From: Shimia sp. CNT1-13L.2
Lineage (GTDB): Bacteria; Pseudomonadota; Alphaproteobacteria; Rhodobacterales; Rhodobacteraceae
DNA length: 64,000 nt
Direction of reading: 5' to 3'
NCBI RefSeq assembly: GCF_024331145.1
Contig: NZ_JANDJO010000002.1
Location: 310,001-374,000, forward strand
The notes under the pieces are model-generated. The model was not told where the DNA came from and searched no databases. It worked only from the letters and a program-made list of their open reading frames with translations. This document shows, in pieces, positions 18,063-27,481 of the stretch; position 1 is the stretch's first letter; every line of letters begins with the position of its first letter. A program made the position numbers and the translations under genes.

Positions 18063-18962
18063 TCAGGCGGCTTTGCCGGACCAATCCACGCCCCGATCCC
18101 CATCAAGGAACCCGTCGGAGAGGGAACATCCCGGAGCGGCTGCGCGGATCGCGTCCGTGAGGCCGTCCGCGGTGAGCGTACCGTCGAGACGGGCGCGATA
18201 GGCGTCGATGATCTGCGTGAACCCTACGGATTGCGGCGAAAGGCGCAGGGCGCCAACGCCGGCATCGCGCAGGGCCTCGATCTGGTAGGCGGCGCTGGCG
18301 TGGGTCTGGGAGAGGGTTTGCACGCCATTCATGGTCAGAAATGGCTGGCCGTCGGTAGTGTCGACTTGCAGACCATCCGGATCGTCTTCGCAGGCAAACT
18401 GACAGTTGTCCTTGGTGCGCCCGTGCATGCGTGCGTGATAGCAGCGCCCCGAGATCGCCAGCGGCAGGCGACCGTGTCCCCAGACTTCGATGGTGAGGTC
18501 TTTGTCTTTGGCCGCATCGCACAATGCCTTGACGGACTCGAGGGGAAGTTCGGGCGGTAGGCAGATGCGCGTCGCACCCCGATCCGCGAGCCAGTTCAGC
18601 GTGCCTTCGTTGTAGACATTCACGAGGGGGCCGATGGAGAACGGCATGTCTGAGGGGATATGCGCCAGTGCGGTCAGGTCGTTCACTTCGACCTCGACAC
18701 CCATTTCGGCCAGCGCATGCGTGGCAACCCGTTCGCGTTTCAATGTGACCAGAGCCAGCGAGGTGATGGCGACGGATTTTCCCGCGTTTGCAAGGGTTTC
18801 AAGGGCGGCGGGGATGCGATCCTGATAGAAGGGCATGCGTTTGGAGCACACAAGTTCACCCAGCGACACGCGGTCAACCGGTGATGCGGCCAGTGCATCG
18901 TAAAAGGCGGTCCAGTCTTCGGCTTTCCAGAAAAACTGGTTGGGACCAACGGTCAGTTCCAT
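18063..18962 (-). CDS. ubiV: UbiV, subunit of the O2-independent ubiquinone hydroxylase
   Basis: 299 residues of the U32-peptidase-like family. UbiV forms a complex with UbiU, and each carries a [4Fe-4S] cluster; together they hydroxylate the ubiquinone ring without oxygen, using prephenate as hydroxyl donor in E. coli. Cluster cysteines are visible in GELVCSKR and CYHARMHGRTKDNCQFACEDD (about residues 38, 170, 183, 187). The ATG at 18962 is chosen because it begins the conserved MELTVGPNQFFW; the longer frame to 19070 lies inside ubiU. ubiT-ubiU-ubiV form one minus-strand operon, four bases apart or overlapping. Its stop is three bases from the convergent luxR-type gene. Confidence 0.93.
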   Translation of the reverse strand: MELTVGPNQFFWKAEDWTAFYDALAASPVDRVSLGELVCSKRMPFYQDRIPAALETLANAGKSVAITSLALVTLKRERVATHALAEMGVEVEVNDLTALAHIPSDMPFSIGPLVNVYNEGTLNWLADRGATRICLPPELPLESVKALCDAAKDKDLTIEVWGHGRLPLAISGRCYHARMHGRTKDNCQFACEDDPDGLQVDTTDGQPFLTMNGVQTLSQTHASAAYQIEALRDAGVGALRLSPQSVGFTQIIDAYRARLDGTLTADGLTDAIRAAAPGCSLSDGFLDGDRGVDWSGKAA

Positions 18963-18966
18963 GCGG

Positions 18967-19950
18967 TTATCTCCAGGTTTTCTTGTAAGCGCCGGTGGTG
19001 CCGGCCTGTCCTTCCGACAGGCGGGCCAGCATCCCTTCGGGCAACGGGCGGCCTGCGGCTTCGGCTTCAACGGCAGCGCGGAAATTCCTGACCACCTGCG
19101 CCACGTAGGAACGCGAGCGTTGGCGGCCTTCGATCTTGAGAGCGGTGACGCCAGCCTTGGACAGGGCAGGGATCAGTTTTTCGGCATTCAAGCTGACCGG
19201 ATCTTCGAACAGGTGCGCGGTTTTCTCGCCCGCCGTGAAACAGCCCTTGCACAGCGTCGGGTAGGGGGCGGGTTCGTCCTTGCCGACCTTGTGAATGGTA
19301 TAGCCGCCAAGGCGGGCCGCCAGATCGGTGCCTTCTTCCTTGTATTCTACATGCGAGGCAGGAGAGCAGACGCCATTCATGTTGGGCGAACGTCCGGTGG
19401 CGTAGGACGACAGGGAACAGCGCCCTTCGGCCATCACGCAAAGCCCGCCGAAGACGAAAACCTCGGTTTCCACCTCGGTGCCATTGTTGATTTCAGCGAT
19501 TTCCGGAACCGACAGGACGCGGGGCAGGACAACGCGCTTTACCCCGAACTCTGCGGCGTAAAAGTTGATGATGTCGGCATTTGCGGCGGCGGCCTGAACC
19601 GACAGGTGACGGCGCAGGTTCGGATGGGTCTTGGCCGCATGGGCAAGGAGGCCAAGGTCAGCGAGGATAACGGCATCTGCACCGGCGGTTTCGGCGTCGG
19701 CCACGGCGCGGTGCCAGATGTCCTCGGCGCCGGCGCGGGGATAGGTGTTGATCGCGACCAGAACCTTGGACCCGTGGGAATGGGCAAAGCGCACGCCTTC
19801 CATCATCTCTTCGCGGCTGAAGTTCAGGCCGGGAAAATTGCGGGCGTTGGTTTCATCGGCGAAACCGCAGTAAATCGTATGGGCACCCGCCTTGACGGCG
19901 GCGCGCAACGCGGCGGGGGTGCCTGCGGGGCAGACAATTTCCATCACCAT
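18967..19950 (-). CDS. ubiU: UbiU, subunit of the O2-independent ubiquinone hydroxylase
   Basis: 327 residues, U32-peptidase family. Partner of UbiV in anaerobic ubiquinone ring hydroxylation. Begins MEIVCPAGTPAALRAAVKAGAHTIYCGF (second ATG at 19944). The four cluster cysteines are in CVMAEGRC, NGVCSP and CKGC (about residues 169, 176, 193, 232). The start overlaps the ubiT stop by 7 bases. Bacteria that denitrify with ubiquinone commonly carry ubiTUV, and the position beside the nos cluster fits that use. Confidence 0.94.
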   Translation of the reverse strand: MVMEIVCPAGTPAALRAAVKAGAHTIYCGFADETNARNFPGLNFSREEMMEGVRFAHSHGSKVLVAINTYPRAGAEDIWHRAVADAETAGADAVILADLGLLAHAAKTHPNLRRHLSVQAAAANADIINFYAAEFGVKRVVLPRVLSVPEIAEINNGTEVETEVFVFGGLCVMAEGRCSLSSYATGRSPNMNGVCSPASHVEYKEEGTDLAARLGGYTIHKVGKDEPAPYPTLCKGCFTAGEKTAHLFEDPVSLNAEKLIPALSKAGVTALKIEGRQRSRSYVAQVVRNFRAAVEAEAAGRPLPEGMLARLSEGQAGTTGAYKKTWR

Positions 19951-20489
19951 GCCAGATCCTCTTCCTGACGGGTCAAAGCAACGCCGGTGCGGCGTTCGGC
20001 AAGCGCCACGAGGCGCTGAAGCGGACGGGCAAGAGGGCCGCTCAGGGCTCCGATCTCCTCGCCAAGATCAAGTTCCGCGTCGTCAATGGCATTGCGCAGC
20101 GCCAGAGCCGCCGAAGTGTCACCTTCGATCACCAGATCGCGGGAAAAGAACAGCGCATCGCCGTCATAGGCCCCATGCACAAGGCCCAGTAACGCAGCCA
20201 GCGGTCCGGCGATCCGGGCATGACCCTCGAGATCGCGCCGTGACAACAAGATGCGCGGCGCACCGCCCCGTGGTTCAAGGCACATCGTTACGGGGAGGTC
20301 AGTCGGATCAAGAATGAACCGGCTTTCCCCGTATTCGCCCAGTCGGCGGAACATGGAGGAGTGGCGCTTGGCAACGCTTCGGGACACCTGCGTCAGCGCG
20401 AGCGCCAAGGGGCGGAGCGGCATGAAACGCAAGGCACGGGCCAGCGGGGTTGGGAATATCGGGATGCTCAGGGCAGGCTCTTCTTGCAA
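19944..20489 (-). CDS. ubiT: UbiT, SCP2-domain ubiquinone biosynthesis factor
   Basis: 181 residues from a TTG start. UbiT is the anaerobic counterpart of UbiJ: an SCP2 sterol-carrier-like protein that binds isoprenoid quinone intermediates and supports UbiUV. The SCP2 part covers about 45-150 (VTMCLEPRGGAPRILLSRRDLEGHARIAGPLAALLGLVHGAYDGDALFFSRDLVIEGDTSAAL...RNAIDDAELDL). First gene of the ubiTUV operon; a Dnr/Fnr-type box lies 75 bases upstream. The TTG start is uncertain; an ATG appears only at residue 23. Confidence 0.88.
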   Translation of the reverse strand: MQEEPALSIPIFPTPLARALRFMPLRPLALALTQVSRSVAKRHSSMFRRLGEYGESRFILDPTDLPVTMCLEPRGGAPRILLSRRDLEGHARIAGPLAALLGLVHGAYDGDALFFSRDLVIEGDTSAALALRNAIDDAELDLGEEIGALSGPLARPLQRLVALAERRTGVALTRQEEDLAW

Positions 20490-20563
20490 ACCTCTGGTCT
20501 TTCTTCTTGGCGACGTCGCGCGGTCTCCGAAAGTGTTGATAGACCCATGTCGCCGGGGCGCAC

Positions 20564-20577
20564 TTGATGAAGGTCAA
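20564..20577. promoter_or_regulatory. Fnr/Dnr-type box between ubiT and ubiD
   Basis: TTGAT-GAAG-GTCAA matches the TTGAT-N4-ATCAA Fnr consensus in nine of ten positions. Its centre is 81 bases before the ubiT start and 63 before the ubiD start, so it could activate either or both divergent operons from a -41.5 position. No other candidate box is seen in the 144-base gap. Confidence 0.7.
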
Positions 20578-20633
20578 GTAGCGCGGATTTGGGCTCTGAT
20601 ATCGGCTTGCGGAAACAAGACCACGAGAGTGCC

Positions 20634-22142
20634 ATGCGCGCCTTGCCGCCCCATCCCGACCTGCGCAGTTTCCTGGCCTGGGCCAGTGCCACGGATCAGT
20701 TTGCGCGTCTGGCCGAGCCGGTAGAGGTCGCGCATCGGATGACTGCGATCCACAAGGCGGTGCTTGAGCGTGGTGGTCCTGTTCTGCAATTTGACCGACC
20801 GGTTCTGGCGGACGGGTCGGTGGCCGGGATGCCCGTCGTGGCGAACCTGTTCGGAACACCCGAGCGGGTCGCGGCGGGGCTGGGAGTAGGCGAGGCACAG
20901 CTGGATGATCTGGGGGCATTCCTTGCTGCGCTGCGCTCTCCCACCCCGCCGTCGGGCGCACGCGATGCCCTGTCGCGCTGGCCGATGTTGAAGGCAGCGC
21001 TAGCGACGCGGGCCAAAACGGTGAAGCGAGCTAAGGTGCAAGAGATTGTTCTGGAAGGGGGAAGCGTGGATCTGGCGCGGATCCCTGTACAGACGCATTG
21101 GCCCGGTGATGCAGGGCCGCTGATCACATGGCCGGTTGTTCTGACGCGGTCGGCGCAAAGTGGTGTGGAGGACGTGAATGCCTATAACGCCGGGGTGTAT
21201 CGGGCGCAGGTGATTGGGCGGGAACGGATCATCATGCGTTGGCTTGAGCATCGGGGCGGCGCGAAACACATGCGCAGCTGGATGGCGGCTGGGGAAAGAA
21301 TGCCGGTGGCCATCGTGCTGGGGGCGGATGCGGCGACGCTCTTGTCGGCAGCACTGCCCTTGCCCGAGACGGTATCGGAACTGACCTTTGCCGGCGCGCT
21401 GGGTGGGGTGCGCCCTCGGGTGGTGCCTGCCAAGACCGTGCCGATGATGGTGCCGGCCGATGCGGAGATCGTGATAGAGGGCTGGATCAGCGCAGGCGAC
21501 ACCGCGCCAGAGGGGCCGTTCGGGGATCACACCGGATATTACAACGCGGCGGAACCCTTTCCGGTGATGCAGGTGACAGCGATCACCCATCGCGAAAATC
21601 CTCTTTACTTGTCGACGTTTACGGGGCGGCCACCGGATGAGCCCGCGATCATCGGCGAGGTGTTCAACCGCCTGTCACTACCGGTCATCCGCGATCAGAT
21701 TCCAGAGATCAGGGATGTCTGGCTGCCACCGGCGGCCTGTTCTTACCGAATGGCGGTGATCGCCATCGACAAGCGGTACCCCGGGCAGGCGCAGAGGGTG
21801 ATGATGGGGCTGTGGGGGATGTTGCCGCAGTTCAGTTATACCAAGATGATTGTCGTGGTGGATAATGATCTGGATGTGCGCAGTTGGGACGACATCGCCT
21901 GGGCGCTGGCGACGCGGATGGATCCGGCGCGGGATGTGACGATTCTGGAGCGTACGCCGATGGACTATCTGGATTTTGCCTCACCCGAACCGGGGTTGGC
22001 GGGGAAGATCGGGATTGATGCCACCCGCAAGATCGGGGCCGAGACCTCGCGGGAGTGGGGAGAAGTGATGGCGGTGCGTCCGCAAGATGCTGATTTCGCG
22101 GAAGATTTCCTTGCCCGCTGCCTGCCGGAGGTGCGGGTATGA
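20634..22142 (+). CDS. ubiD: UbiD family decarboxylase
   Basis: 502 residues, the usual size of 4-hydroxy-3-polyprenylbenzoate decarboxylase. The enzyme uses prenylated FMN to decarboxylate the aromatic ring in ubiquinone synthesis. Family motifs: EGPFGDHTGYY near residue 290 (catalytic Glu and cofactor loop) and the LERTPMDYLDFASPEPGLAGKIGIDAT segment near the end. The ATG at 20634 starts the conserved RALPPHPDLRSFLAWA; an in-frame ATG at 20589 would add 15 residues. It is coupled by a 4-base overlap to ubiX, whose product makes its cofactor. Confidence 0.9.
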   Translation: MRALPPHPDLRSFLAWASATDQFARLAEPVEVAHRMTAIHKAVLERGGPVLQFDRPVLADGSVAGMPVVANLFGTPERVAAGLGVGEAQLDDLGAFLAALRSPTPPSGARDALSRWPMLKAALATRAKTVKRAKVQEIVLEGGSVDLARIPVQTHWPGDAGPLITWPVVLTRSAQSGVEDVNAYNAGVYRAQVIGRERIIMRWLEHRGGAKHMRSWMAAGERMPVAIVLGADAATLLSAALPLPETVSELTFAGALGGVRPRVVPAKTVPMMVPADAEIVIEGWISAGDTAPEGPFGDHTGYYNAAEPFPVMQVTAITHRENPLYLSTFTGRPPDEPAIIGEVFNRLSLPVIRDQIPEIRDVWLPPAACSYRMAVIAIDKRYPGQAQRVMMGLWGMLPQFSYTKMIVVVDNDLDVRSWDDIAWALATRMDPARDVTILERTPMDYLDFASPEPGLAGKIGIDATRKIGAETSREWGEVMAVRPQDADFAEDFLARCLPEVRV

Positions 22143-22705
22143 CGGCGCGGGTGGTTCTTGGGATCAGCGGGGCGTCGGGGGCGGCGTTGGGCGTGGCGGT
22201 GGCACGGAAACTGTGCGCGGTTCAGGCTGAGATTGACCTTGTTGTCAGCCCTGCCGCAGAGCGGACGCTGAGCGAGGAATGTGGCGCTAACGCTTTGGAA
22301 GGGTTGAAGAAAATCGCGTCTTCCTCACATGATGTGCGCGACGTGGGGGCGCGGATTGCCTCGGGGTCGGCACCTGTGGCGGGGATGATCGTTGCACCCT
22401 GTTCTATGCGCAGCCTTGCCGCCATTGCCAACGGGTTGGATGACAACCTGCTGACGCGGGCGGCGGGGGTGCAGTTGAAAGAGCGCAAGCCTTTGATTTT
22501 GCTGACAAGAGAAGCGCCGCTCACGCTGGCACACCTGCGCAATATGACAGCAGTGACCGAGATGGGAGGGATCATCCTGCCACCGGTGCCTGCCTTCTAT
22601 CTGCATCCCGAAACCCTTGATGACGTGGTTGGGCAGATCGCCGCGCGGGCGGTTGATTTGCTGCGGATCGCGGCGCCTTTCGCGCAGGCCTGGATGCCGG
22701 AATAA
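22139..22705 (+). CDS. ubiX: UbiX flavin prenyltransferase
   Basis: 188 residues. Attaches a dimethylallyl group to FMN to give the prenylated flavin needed by UbiD. The N-terminal VLGISGASGAALGVAVARKL flavoprotein loop and the APCSMRSLAAIANGLDDNLLTRAA segment are diagnostic. ATGA overlap with ubiD shows translational coupling. The operon stands between ubiTUV and the nos cluster. Confidence 0.94.
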   Translation: MTARVVLGISGASGAALGVAVARKLCAVQAEIDLVVSPAAERTLSEECGANALEGLKKIASSSHDVRDVGARIASGSAPVAGMIVAPCSMRSLAAIANGLDDNLLTRAAGVQLKERKPLILLTREAPLTLAHLRNMTAVTEMGGIILPPVPAFYLHPETLDDVVGQIAARAVDLLRIAAPFAQAWMPE

Positions 22706-22725
22706 GGGCCAAAAACCGGCGTATG

Positions 22726-22755
22726 TATTACGTCGGTATTACGTCGGTATTGCGG
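22726..22755 (+). repeat. Short tandem repeat between ubiX and nosC
   Basis: TATTACGTCGG occurs twice head-to-tail (22726-22736, 22737-22747), followed by a partial third copy TATTGCGG. It lies 20 bases after the ubiX stop. Function not known. Confidence 0.6.
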
Positions 22756-22831
22756 AGGTGCGGGTTTCGCCCGCCCCGTGAGGCGATTTCCGCGGGTTTG
22801 ACCATCCACTCAAAAAAAATCCGATCCGAGC

Positions 22832-22845
22832 CTAACCAAAGTCAA
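22832..22845. promoter_or_regulatory. Dnr-type box upstream of nosC
   Basis: CTAAC-CAAA-GTCAA (on the other strand TTGAC-TTTG-GTTAG) matches the TTGAC-N4-GTTAA boxes found at nirS and norC in nine of ten positions. The centre is 67 bases before the nosC ATG, a spacing like that at nirS and norC. Likely activates nosCRZDFYLX under low oxygen and nitric oxide. Confidence 0.72.
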
Positions 22846-22905
22846 GTCGGCGACTCGGGGGCAGGCGTACCTCTGGTTGCATCAAGTCAGTCAGTGGAGT
22901 CGCGC

Positions 22906-23373
22906 ATGCTTGCGCAGAACTTTTACAGAGCAAGATCTCGCCGGGGGGCCGAAGCGCGCCTCCGGCGTCTTTTTGTTCCGGTTCTGGGGATGCTTGCGCT
23001 GATTTTGCAGATGATCTTGCCTGCGGTGTCGCAGGCGTCGGAAGGTGAGTGGATCGAAATCTGCGCCGAGTATGGCCCGGTGATGATGCAGATCGACTTT
23101 GAGGACGAAGAGGGCGAAGCCCCGTGTCCCGATTGCGGAGACTGCGTGATGTGCGCTGTATCCGTACCCGGCCTTTCCGATGCTGATCCGATGATTGTGT
23201 CGGTTGCGGCTTCGCTTTCGGAGGAGGCCCCGCTTGTCGGGGGGATTGCACCTGAGGGCGTGCGCTGGTTGCGCCCCATTACGCGCGGCCCTCCAGCTGC
23301 GCCCCAAGTTAGAACGGACCGCGCCCCGTGCGCGTTCATGGCGTATTCTCTAAGTGAAGGAGGTGCGCTGTGA
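22906..23373 (+). CDS. nosC: NosC-like small membrane-anchored cysteine-motif protein
   Basis: 155 residues. A hydrophobic segment (about 22-45, FVPVLGMLALILQMILPAVSQA) works as a signal or anchor. It is followed by C74-PDC-GDC-VMC83, four cysteines each three apart, in an acidic context. Position directly before nosR and the CxxCxxC motif match nosC of Paracoccus denitrificans, whose function is not established; metal (copper) binding is plausible. The start at 22906 follows GGAG. The stop overlaps the GTG of nosR, so the two are translationally coupled. DUF2946-like features (C-terminal Pro-Cys-Ala segment) are also seen. Confidence 0.72.
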   Translation: MLAQNFYRARSRRGAEARLRRLFVPVLGMLALILQMILPAVSQASEGEWIEICAEYGPVMMQIDFEDEEGEAPCPDCGDCVMCAVSVPGLSDADPMIVSVAASLSEEAPLVGGIAPEGVRWLRPITRGPPAAPQVRTDRAPCAFMAYSLSEGGAL

Positions 23374-25547
23374 GTGCAAAGCGCGCAATCTTTTCCTGGC
23401 TGAGTGCCGTGATCTTCATTCTCGTGTCGATCGTCGCGGCCGAGGTGAAAGCAGACAGCCTCGCCAGTTTTCTCCCTGATATTGCTCCTGAAGAGTTGGC
23501 TCCGGGCGCCGATGCCTTTGGGCCGGTGCGTGACGATGTCAAAGTTGCCCCGATCCTGAAGGGCGGCGAAACCGTTGCATGGGCCTTCCTGACGTCGGAT
23601 TTCGTGGGCACCACCGGGTATTCCGGCAAACCCATCCACGTGGTTGCGGCCATTGATGACGACGCGGTGCTGACTGGTGTTAAGCTGGTCAAACACTCGG
23701 AGCCGATTGTTCTGATCGGTATCCCGGAATCCAAGATGGTGGCCCTGACCGAGGGCTATGCCGGGCTGGACCTCAAGATCGAGGCGGCCACGGGTGGTGA
23801 AGGTCACGAACTCGATATCATTTCCGGTGCGACCGTGACCGTGATGGTGATCGACGACAGTGTCGTGCGTGCCGGGATCAAGGTATCGCGGGCTTTGGGC
23901 CTTGGCGGGCTTTCACAGGTCGAGACCGGACCCAAACGCGAAATCGACATGGCCCGCGAGGGCACCGAAGACTGGTCGACCCTGTCGGGTGACGGATCGG
24001 TGCGCCGCATGACGCTCGATATTGGCCAGATCAACAAGGCCTTTGAAGACACCGGTGATGCCCGTGTTCTCAAACGTCCCGAACCGGGCGAGCCGGATGA
24101 CACCTATATCGATATGCACGTGGCGCTGGCGTCGGTGCCGTCGATCGGCAAGTCGCTGTTGGGCGAGGCGGAATACAAGAACCTTGTCGAGTGGCTGGAA
24201 CCCGGTGAGCACGCGATCCTGATGCTGGGCCGTGGGATCTATAGCTTCAAGGGCTCGGGATATGTGCGGGGCGGTATCTTTGACCGTATCCAGCTGATCC
24301 AGGGCGACAATAACGTCCGCTTTTTTGACAAGCAGCAGCGCCGTCTTGGTGAGCTGGCCACGGATGACAGCCCGAGTTTCGTGGAACTGGACCTGTTCAA
24401 GATCCCGGCCGATGTCGAGTTTGATCCGGCGCAGCCTTTCCGCATCCAGCTTTTGGCGCAGCGCGCGGTTGGCCCGATTGAAAAGACCTTTCTGACCTAT
24501 GACCTCGGCTACAAGCTGCCCGAACAGTATCTGCTGCCGATGGCTGCGCCGAAGGTGATCGAGGATGCCACCAGCGAAGCGGCGGCCAAGTCGGCCTTGT
24601 GGAAACGCATCTGGAAAGACAAGACGTTTGAGATCGGTGTGCTGGGCGCAATGCTCCTGGTGCTGACGGGCGTGTTCTTCTTCCAGTTCCAGGCAACGGC
24701 GAATGCGCGTGTCTTCTACTGGTTCCGTATCGGCTATCTGACGGTCACGCTGTTCTTCCTTGGCTGGTACGCCAATGCGCAGCTGAGCGTGGTGAACCTG
24801 ATGGCGCTTGCCGGTAGCCTGCGCAGCGGTTTCACCTGGGATGCTTTCCTGATGGATCCGCTGGTGTTCATCCAGTGGTTTGCCATCGCTGCCGCGCTGC
24901 TGTTCTGGGGGCGTGGGGCCTATTGCGGATGGCTGTGCCCCTTTGGTGCCCTTCAGGAGTTGCTGAACAAGATCGCACGCGCCTTCAAGGTGCCGCAGGT
25001 CACCCTGCCGTGGGGCCTGCATGAACGCCTGTGGCCTGCGAAATACATGATCTTTCTTGGTCTGTTCGGCCTGAGCATGGTGTCGATCCCGATGGCCGAG
25101 ACCTATGCCGAGGTCGAGCCGTTCAAGACTGCGATCATCCTCAAGTTCGTGCGGGAATGGCCGTTCGTTGTCTTCGCCGTGGCCCTTCTGGTGGCCGGCC
25201 TGTTCATCGAACGCTTCTACTGCCGCTATCTCTGCCCGCTGGGCGGGGCGCTGGCGATCCCGGCCCGCATCCGCATGTTCGACTGGCTGCGCCGTTACAA
25301 GGACTGCGGCAGCCCGTGTCAGACCTGTGCCAACGAATGTCCGGTACAGGCGATCCACCCGACCGGTGAGATCAATCCAAACGAATGCGTCGACTGTCTG
25401 CACTGCCAGGTGCTGTACCAGTCCGACAAGAAATGTCCGGTGGTCATCCGTCAAATCAAGCGACGGGCGAAAACCGGCTCGGCGGACATCAAGATCCCTG
25501 TTCAGGGGAAACCGCCGGCAAATCACCCAAACGCCAAAACGACTTAG
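23370..25547 (+). CDS. nosR: NosR, FMN-binding polyferredoxin for N2O reduction
   Basis: 725 residues from a GTG start. Membrane flavo/iron-sulfur protein thought to pass electrons from the quinol pool to NosZ. Order: signal/TM (1-28); periplasmic FMN-binding domain (about 60-180) with covalent-FMN Thr155 in [10 protein letters not shown]; beta-rich periplasmic part; several TM helices (about 415-615); cytosolic-side CxxxCP motifs ([17 protein letters not shown]) and C-terminal [4Fe-4S] ferredoxin motifs ([21 protein letters not shown]...CPVV). It is coupled to nosC and followed by nosZ after 20 bases. Confidence 0.96.
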   Translation: MSAKRAIFSWLSAVIFILVSIVAAEVKADSLASFLPDIAPEELAPGADAFGPVRDDVKVAPILKGGETVAWAFLTSDFVGTTGYSGKPIHVVAAIDDDAVLTGVKLVKHSEPIVLIGIPESKMVALTEGYAGLDLKIEAATGGEGHELDIISGATVTVMVIDDSVVRAGIKVSRALGLGGLSQVETGPKREIDMAREGTEDWSTLSGDGSVRRMTLDIGQINKAFEDTGDARVLKRPEPGEPDDTYIDMHVALASVPSIGKSLLGEAEYKNLVEWLEPGEHAILMLGRGIYSFKGSGYVRGGIFDRIQLIQGDNNVRFFDKQQRRLGELATDDSPSFVELDLFKIPADVEFDPAQPFRIQLLAQRAVGPIEKTFLTYDLGYKLPEQYLLPMAAPKVIEDATSEAAAKSALWKRIWKDKTFEIGVLGAMLLVLTGVFFFQFQATANARVFYWFRIGYLTVTLFFLGWYANAQLSVVNLMALAGSLRSGFTWDAFLMDPLVFIQWFAIAAALLFWGRGAYCGWLCPFGALQELLNKIARAFKVPQVTLPWGLHERLWPAKYMIFLGLFGLSMVSIPMAETYAEVEPFKTAIILKFVREWPFVVFAVALLVAGLFIERFYCRYLCPLGGALAIPARIRMFDWLRRYKDCGSPCQTCANECPVQAIHPTGEINPNECVDCLHCQVLYQSDKKCPVVIRQIKRRAKTGSADIKIPVQGKPPANHPNAKTT

Positions 25548-25567
25548 GATTCTTGAAGGAGGAAACC

Positions 25568-27478
25568 ATGTCTGAAGAAACCAAGAAAGGCCTGTCCATG
25601 ACCCGTCGGGGCATGTTGGGGGCAACCGCAACGGGGGCCGTACTGGCCGGTACCGGTGTGGGCAGCTCGCTCCTGACAGCCACCCCGGCACAGGCGGCAA
25701 ACAATGCGCACCTCGCACCGGGTGACCTTGACGAGTATTACGGCTTCTGGTCGTCGGGTCAGACCGGCGAACTGCGTATCCTCGGCGTGCCGTCGATGCG
25801 CGAGCTGATGCGTGTTCCGGTGTTCAACCGTTGCTCGGCAACCGGCTGGGGCCAGACCAACGAGTCGCTGAAGATTCTGACCGAGGGCCTGCTGCCGGAA
25901 ACCAAAGAGTTCCTGCATGCCAACGGCAAGGTCACCTATGACAACGGCGACCTGCACCACCCGCACATGTCGTTCACCGACGGCACCTATGATGGCCGCT
26001 TCCTGTTCATGAACGACAAGGCCAACACCCGTGTGGCCCGTGTGCGTTGTGACGTGATGAAGTGCGACAAGATCATCGAGATCCCGAACGCGCTTGATAT
26101 TCACGGCCTGCGTCCGCAGAAATATCCGCGTACCGGGTATGTCTTTGCCAACGGCGAACACGAAGCACCGCTGGTCAACGACGGTTCGGTCCTCGACGAC
26201 AAGTCGCAATACGTCAACATCTTCACCGCCGTTGACGGCGACGAGATGAAAGTTGCATGGCAGGTGATCGTGTCGGGCAACCTCGACAACACCGATTGTG
26301 ACTATCAGGGCAAATATGCCTTCTCGACCTCGTACAACTCGGAAATGGGTGTGAACCTGGCCGAGATGACCGAGAGCGAGCTGGACCACGTTGTTGTCTT
26401 CAACATCAAGGCCATCGAAGCCGCTATCGAAGCGGGCAACTATCAGGAACTGAACGGTGCCAAGGTCGTTGACGGCCGCAAGGGCGCGCCGGGCAACCTG
26501 ACGGCCTATATCCCGATCCCGAACTCGCCGCACGGTGTGAACGCATGTCCCGACAAGCGCCACATCATGATCAACGGCAAGCTGTCGCCGACCGTTTCCG
26601 TGATCGACGTTCAGAAAGTGGACGAGATCTTTGCAAACGGCGCCGATCCGCGTTCGGCTGTTGTTGCGGAACCGCAGCTGGGTCTTGGCCCGCTCCACAC
26701 CGCGTTCGACAACCGTGGCAACGCCTACACTACGCTGTTCCTCGACAGCCAGGTTGTGAAGTGGGACATCCAGAAAGCCATCGACGCCTATGCAGGCAAG
26801 GATGTTGATCCGATCCTCGACAAAGTCGACGTTCACTATCAGCCGGGCCACAACTCGACCTCGATGGGTGAAACTGCCGAGGCAGACGGCAAGTGGCTGA
26901 TTTCGATGAACAAGTTCTCGAAAGACCGCTTCCTGAACGTGGGTCCGCTGAAGCCGGAAAACGAGCAGCTGATCGACATTTCGGGCGACAAGATGAAGGT
27001 GGTCCACGACGGCCCGACCTTTGCCGAGCCGCACGACTCGATCATTGTTCACCGTTCGAAAGTGAACCCGGTCAACACCTGGGACCGCAATGACCCGATG
27101 TGGGCTGATGCGCGTGCGCAGGCAGAGGCAGACGGCGTTGATCTCGACGACTGGCAGGACACTGTCATCCGCGATGGCAACAAGGTCCGCGTCTACATGA
27201 CCAGCCAGGCGCCGAACTTTGCGCTGGAAACCTTCACCGTGAAGCAGGGCGACGAGGTCACCGTGATCGTCACCAACCTGGATGACATCGACGATCTGAC
27301 CCACGGCTTCTGCATGGCGAACTTTGGTGTTGCCATGGAGATCGGGCCGCAGGCGACGGCCTCGGTTACTTTCGTTGCCGAACGTCCGGGTGTTCACTGG
27401 TACTATTGCCAGTGGTTCTGCCACGCGCTGCACATGGAAATGCGCGGCCGCATGTTCGTAGAACCGCGCGGAGCGTAA
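25568..27478 (+). CDS. nosZ: Nitrous-oxide reductase (clade I, TAT-exported)
   Basis: 636 residues. The periplasmic copper enzyme reduces N2O to N2. A twin-arginine signal is visible ([19 protein letters not shown]), which marks clade I. Seven-bladed propeller domain with CuZ histidines follows (for example DLHHPHMS). The C-terminal cupredoxin domain carries the CuA site, [10 protein letters not shown] near residues 617-626. ATG at 25568 follows AGGAGGAAACC. Codon use is regular and strongly biased to GC-ending codons, as expected for a highly expressed gene. Confidence 0.98.
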   Translation: MSEETKKGLSMTRRGMLGATATGAVLAGTGVGSSLLTATPAQAANNAHLAPGDLDEYYGFWSSGQTGELRILGVPSMRELMRVPVFNRCSATGWGQTNESLKILTEGLLPETKEFLHANGKVTYDNGDLHHPHMSFTDGTYDGRFLFMNDKANTRVARVRCDVMKCDKIIEIPNALDIHGLRPQKYPRTGYVFANGEHEAPLVNDGSVLDDKSQYVNIFTAVDGDEMKVAWQVIVSGNLDNTDCDYQGKYAFSTSYNSEMGVNLAEMTESELDHVVVFNIKAIEAAIEAGNYQELNGAKVVDGRKGAPGNLTAYIPIPNSPHGVNACPDKRHIMINGKLSPTVSVIDVQKVDEIFANGADPRSAVVAEPQLGLGPLHTAFDNRGNAYTTLFLDSQVVKWDIQKAIDAYAGKDVDPILDKVDVHYQPGHNSTSMGETAEADGKWLISMNKFSKDRFLNVGPLKPENEQLIDISGDKMKVVHDGPTFAEPHDSIIVHRSKVNPVNTWDRNDPMWADARAQAEADGVDLDDWQDTVIRDGNKVRVYMTSQAPNFALETFTVKQGDEVTVIVTNLDDIDDLTHGFCMANFGVAMEIGPQATASVTFVAERPGVHWYYCQWFCHALHMEMRGRMFVEPRGA

Positions 27479-27481
27479 ACC

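Noticed and set aside
22798-22813. TTGA...TCAA inverted repeat upstream of nosC as a Dnr box
   Set aside because: Eight bases lie between TTGA and TCAA, not six as in Fnr/Dnr sites. The box at 22832-22845 fits much better.
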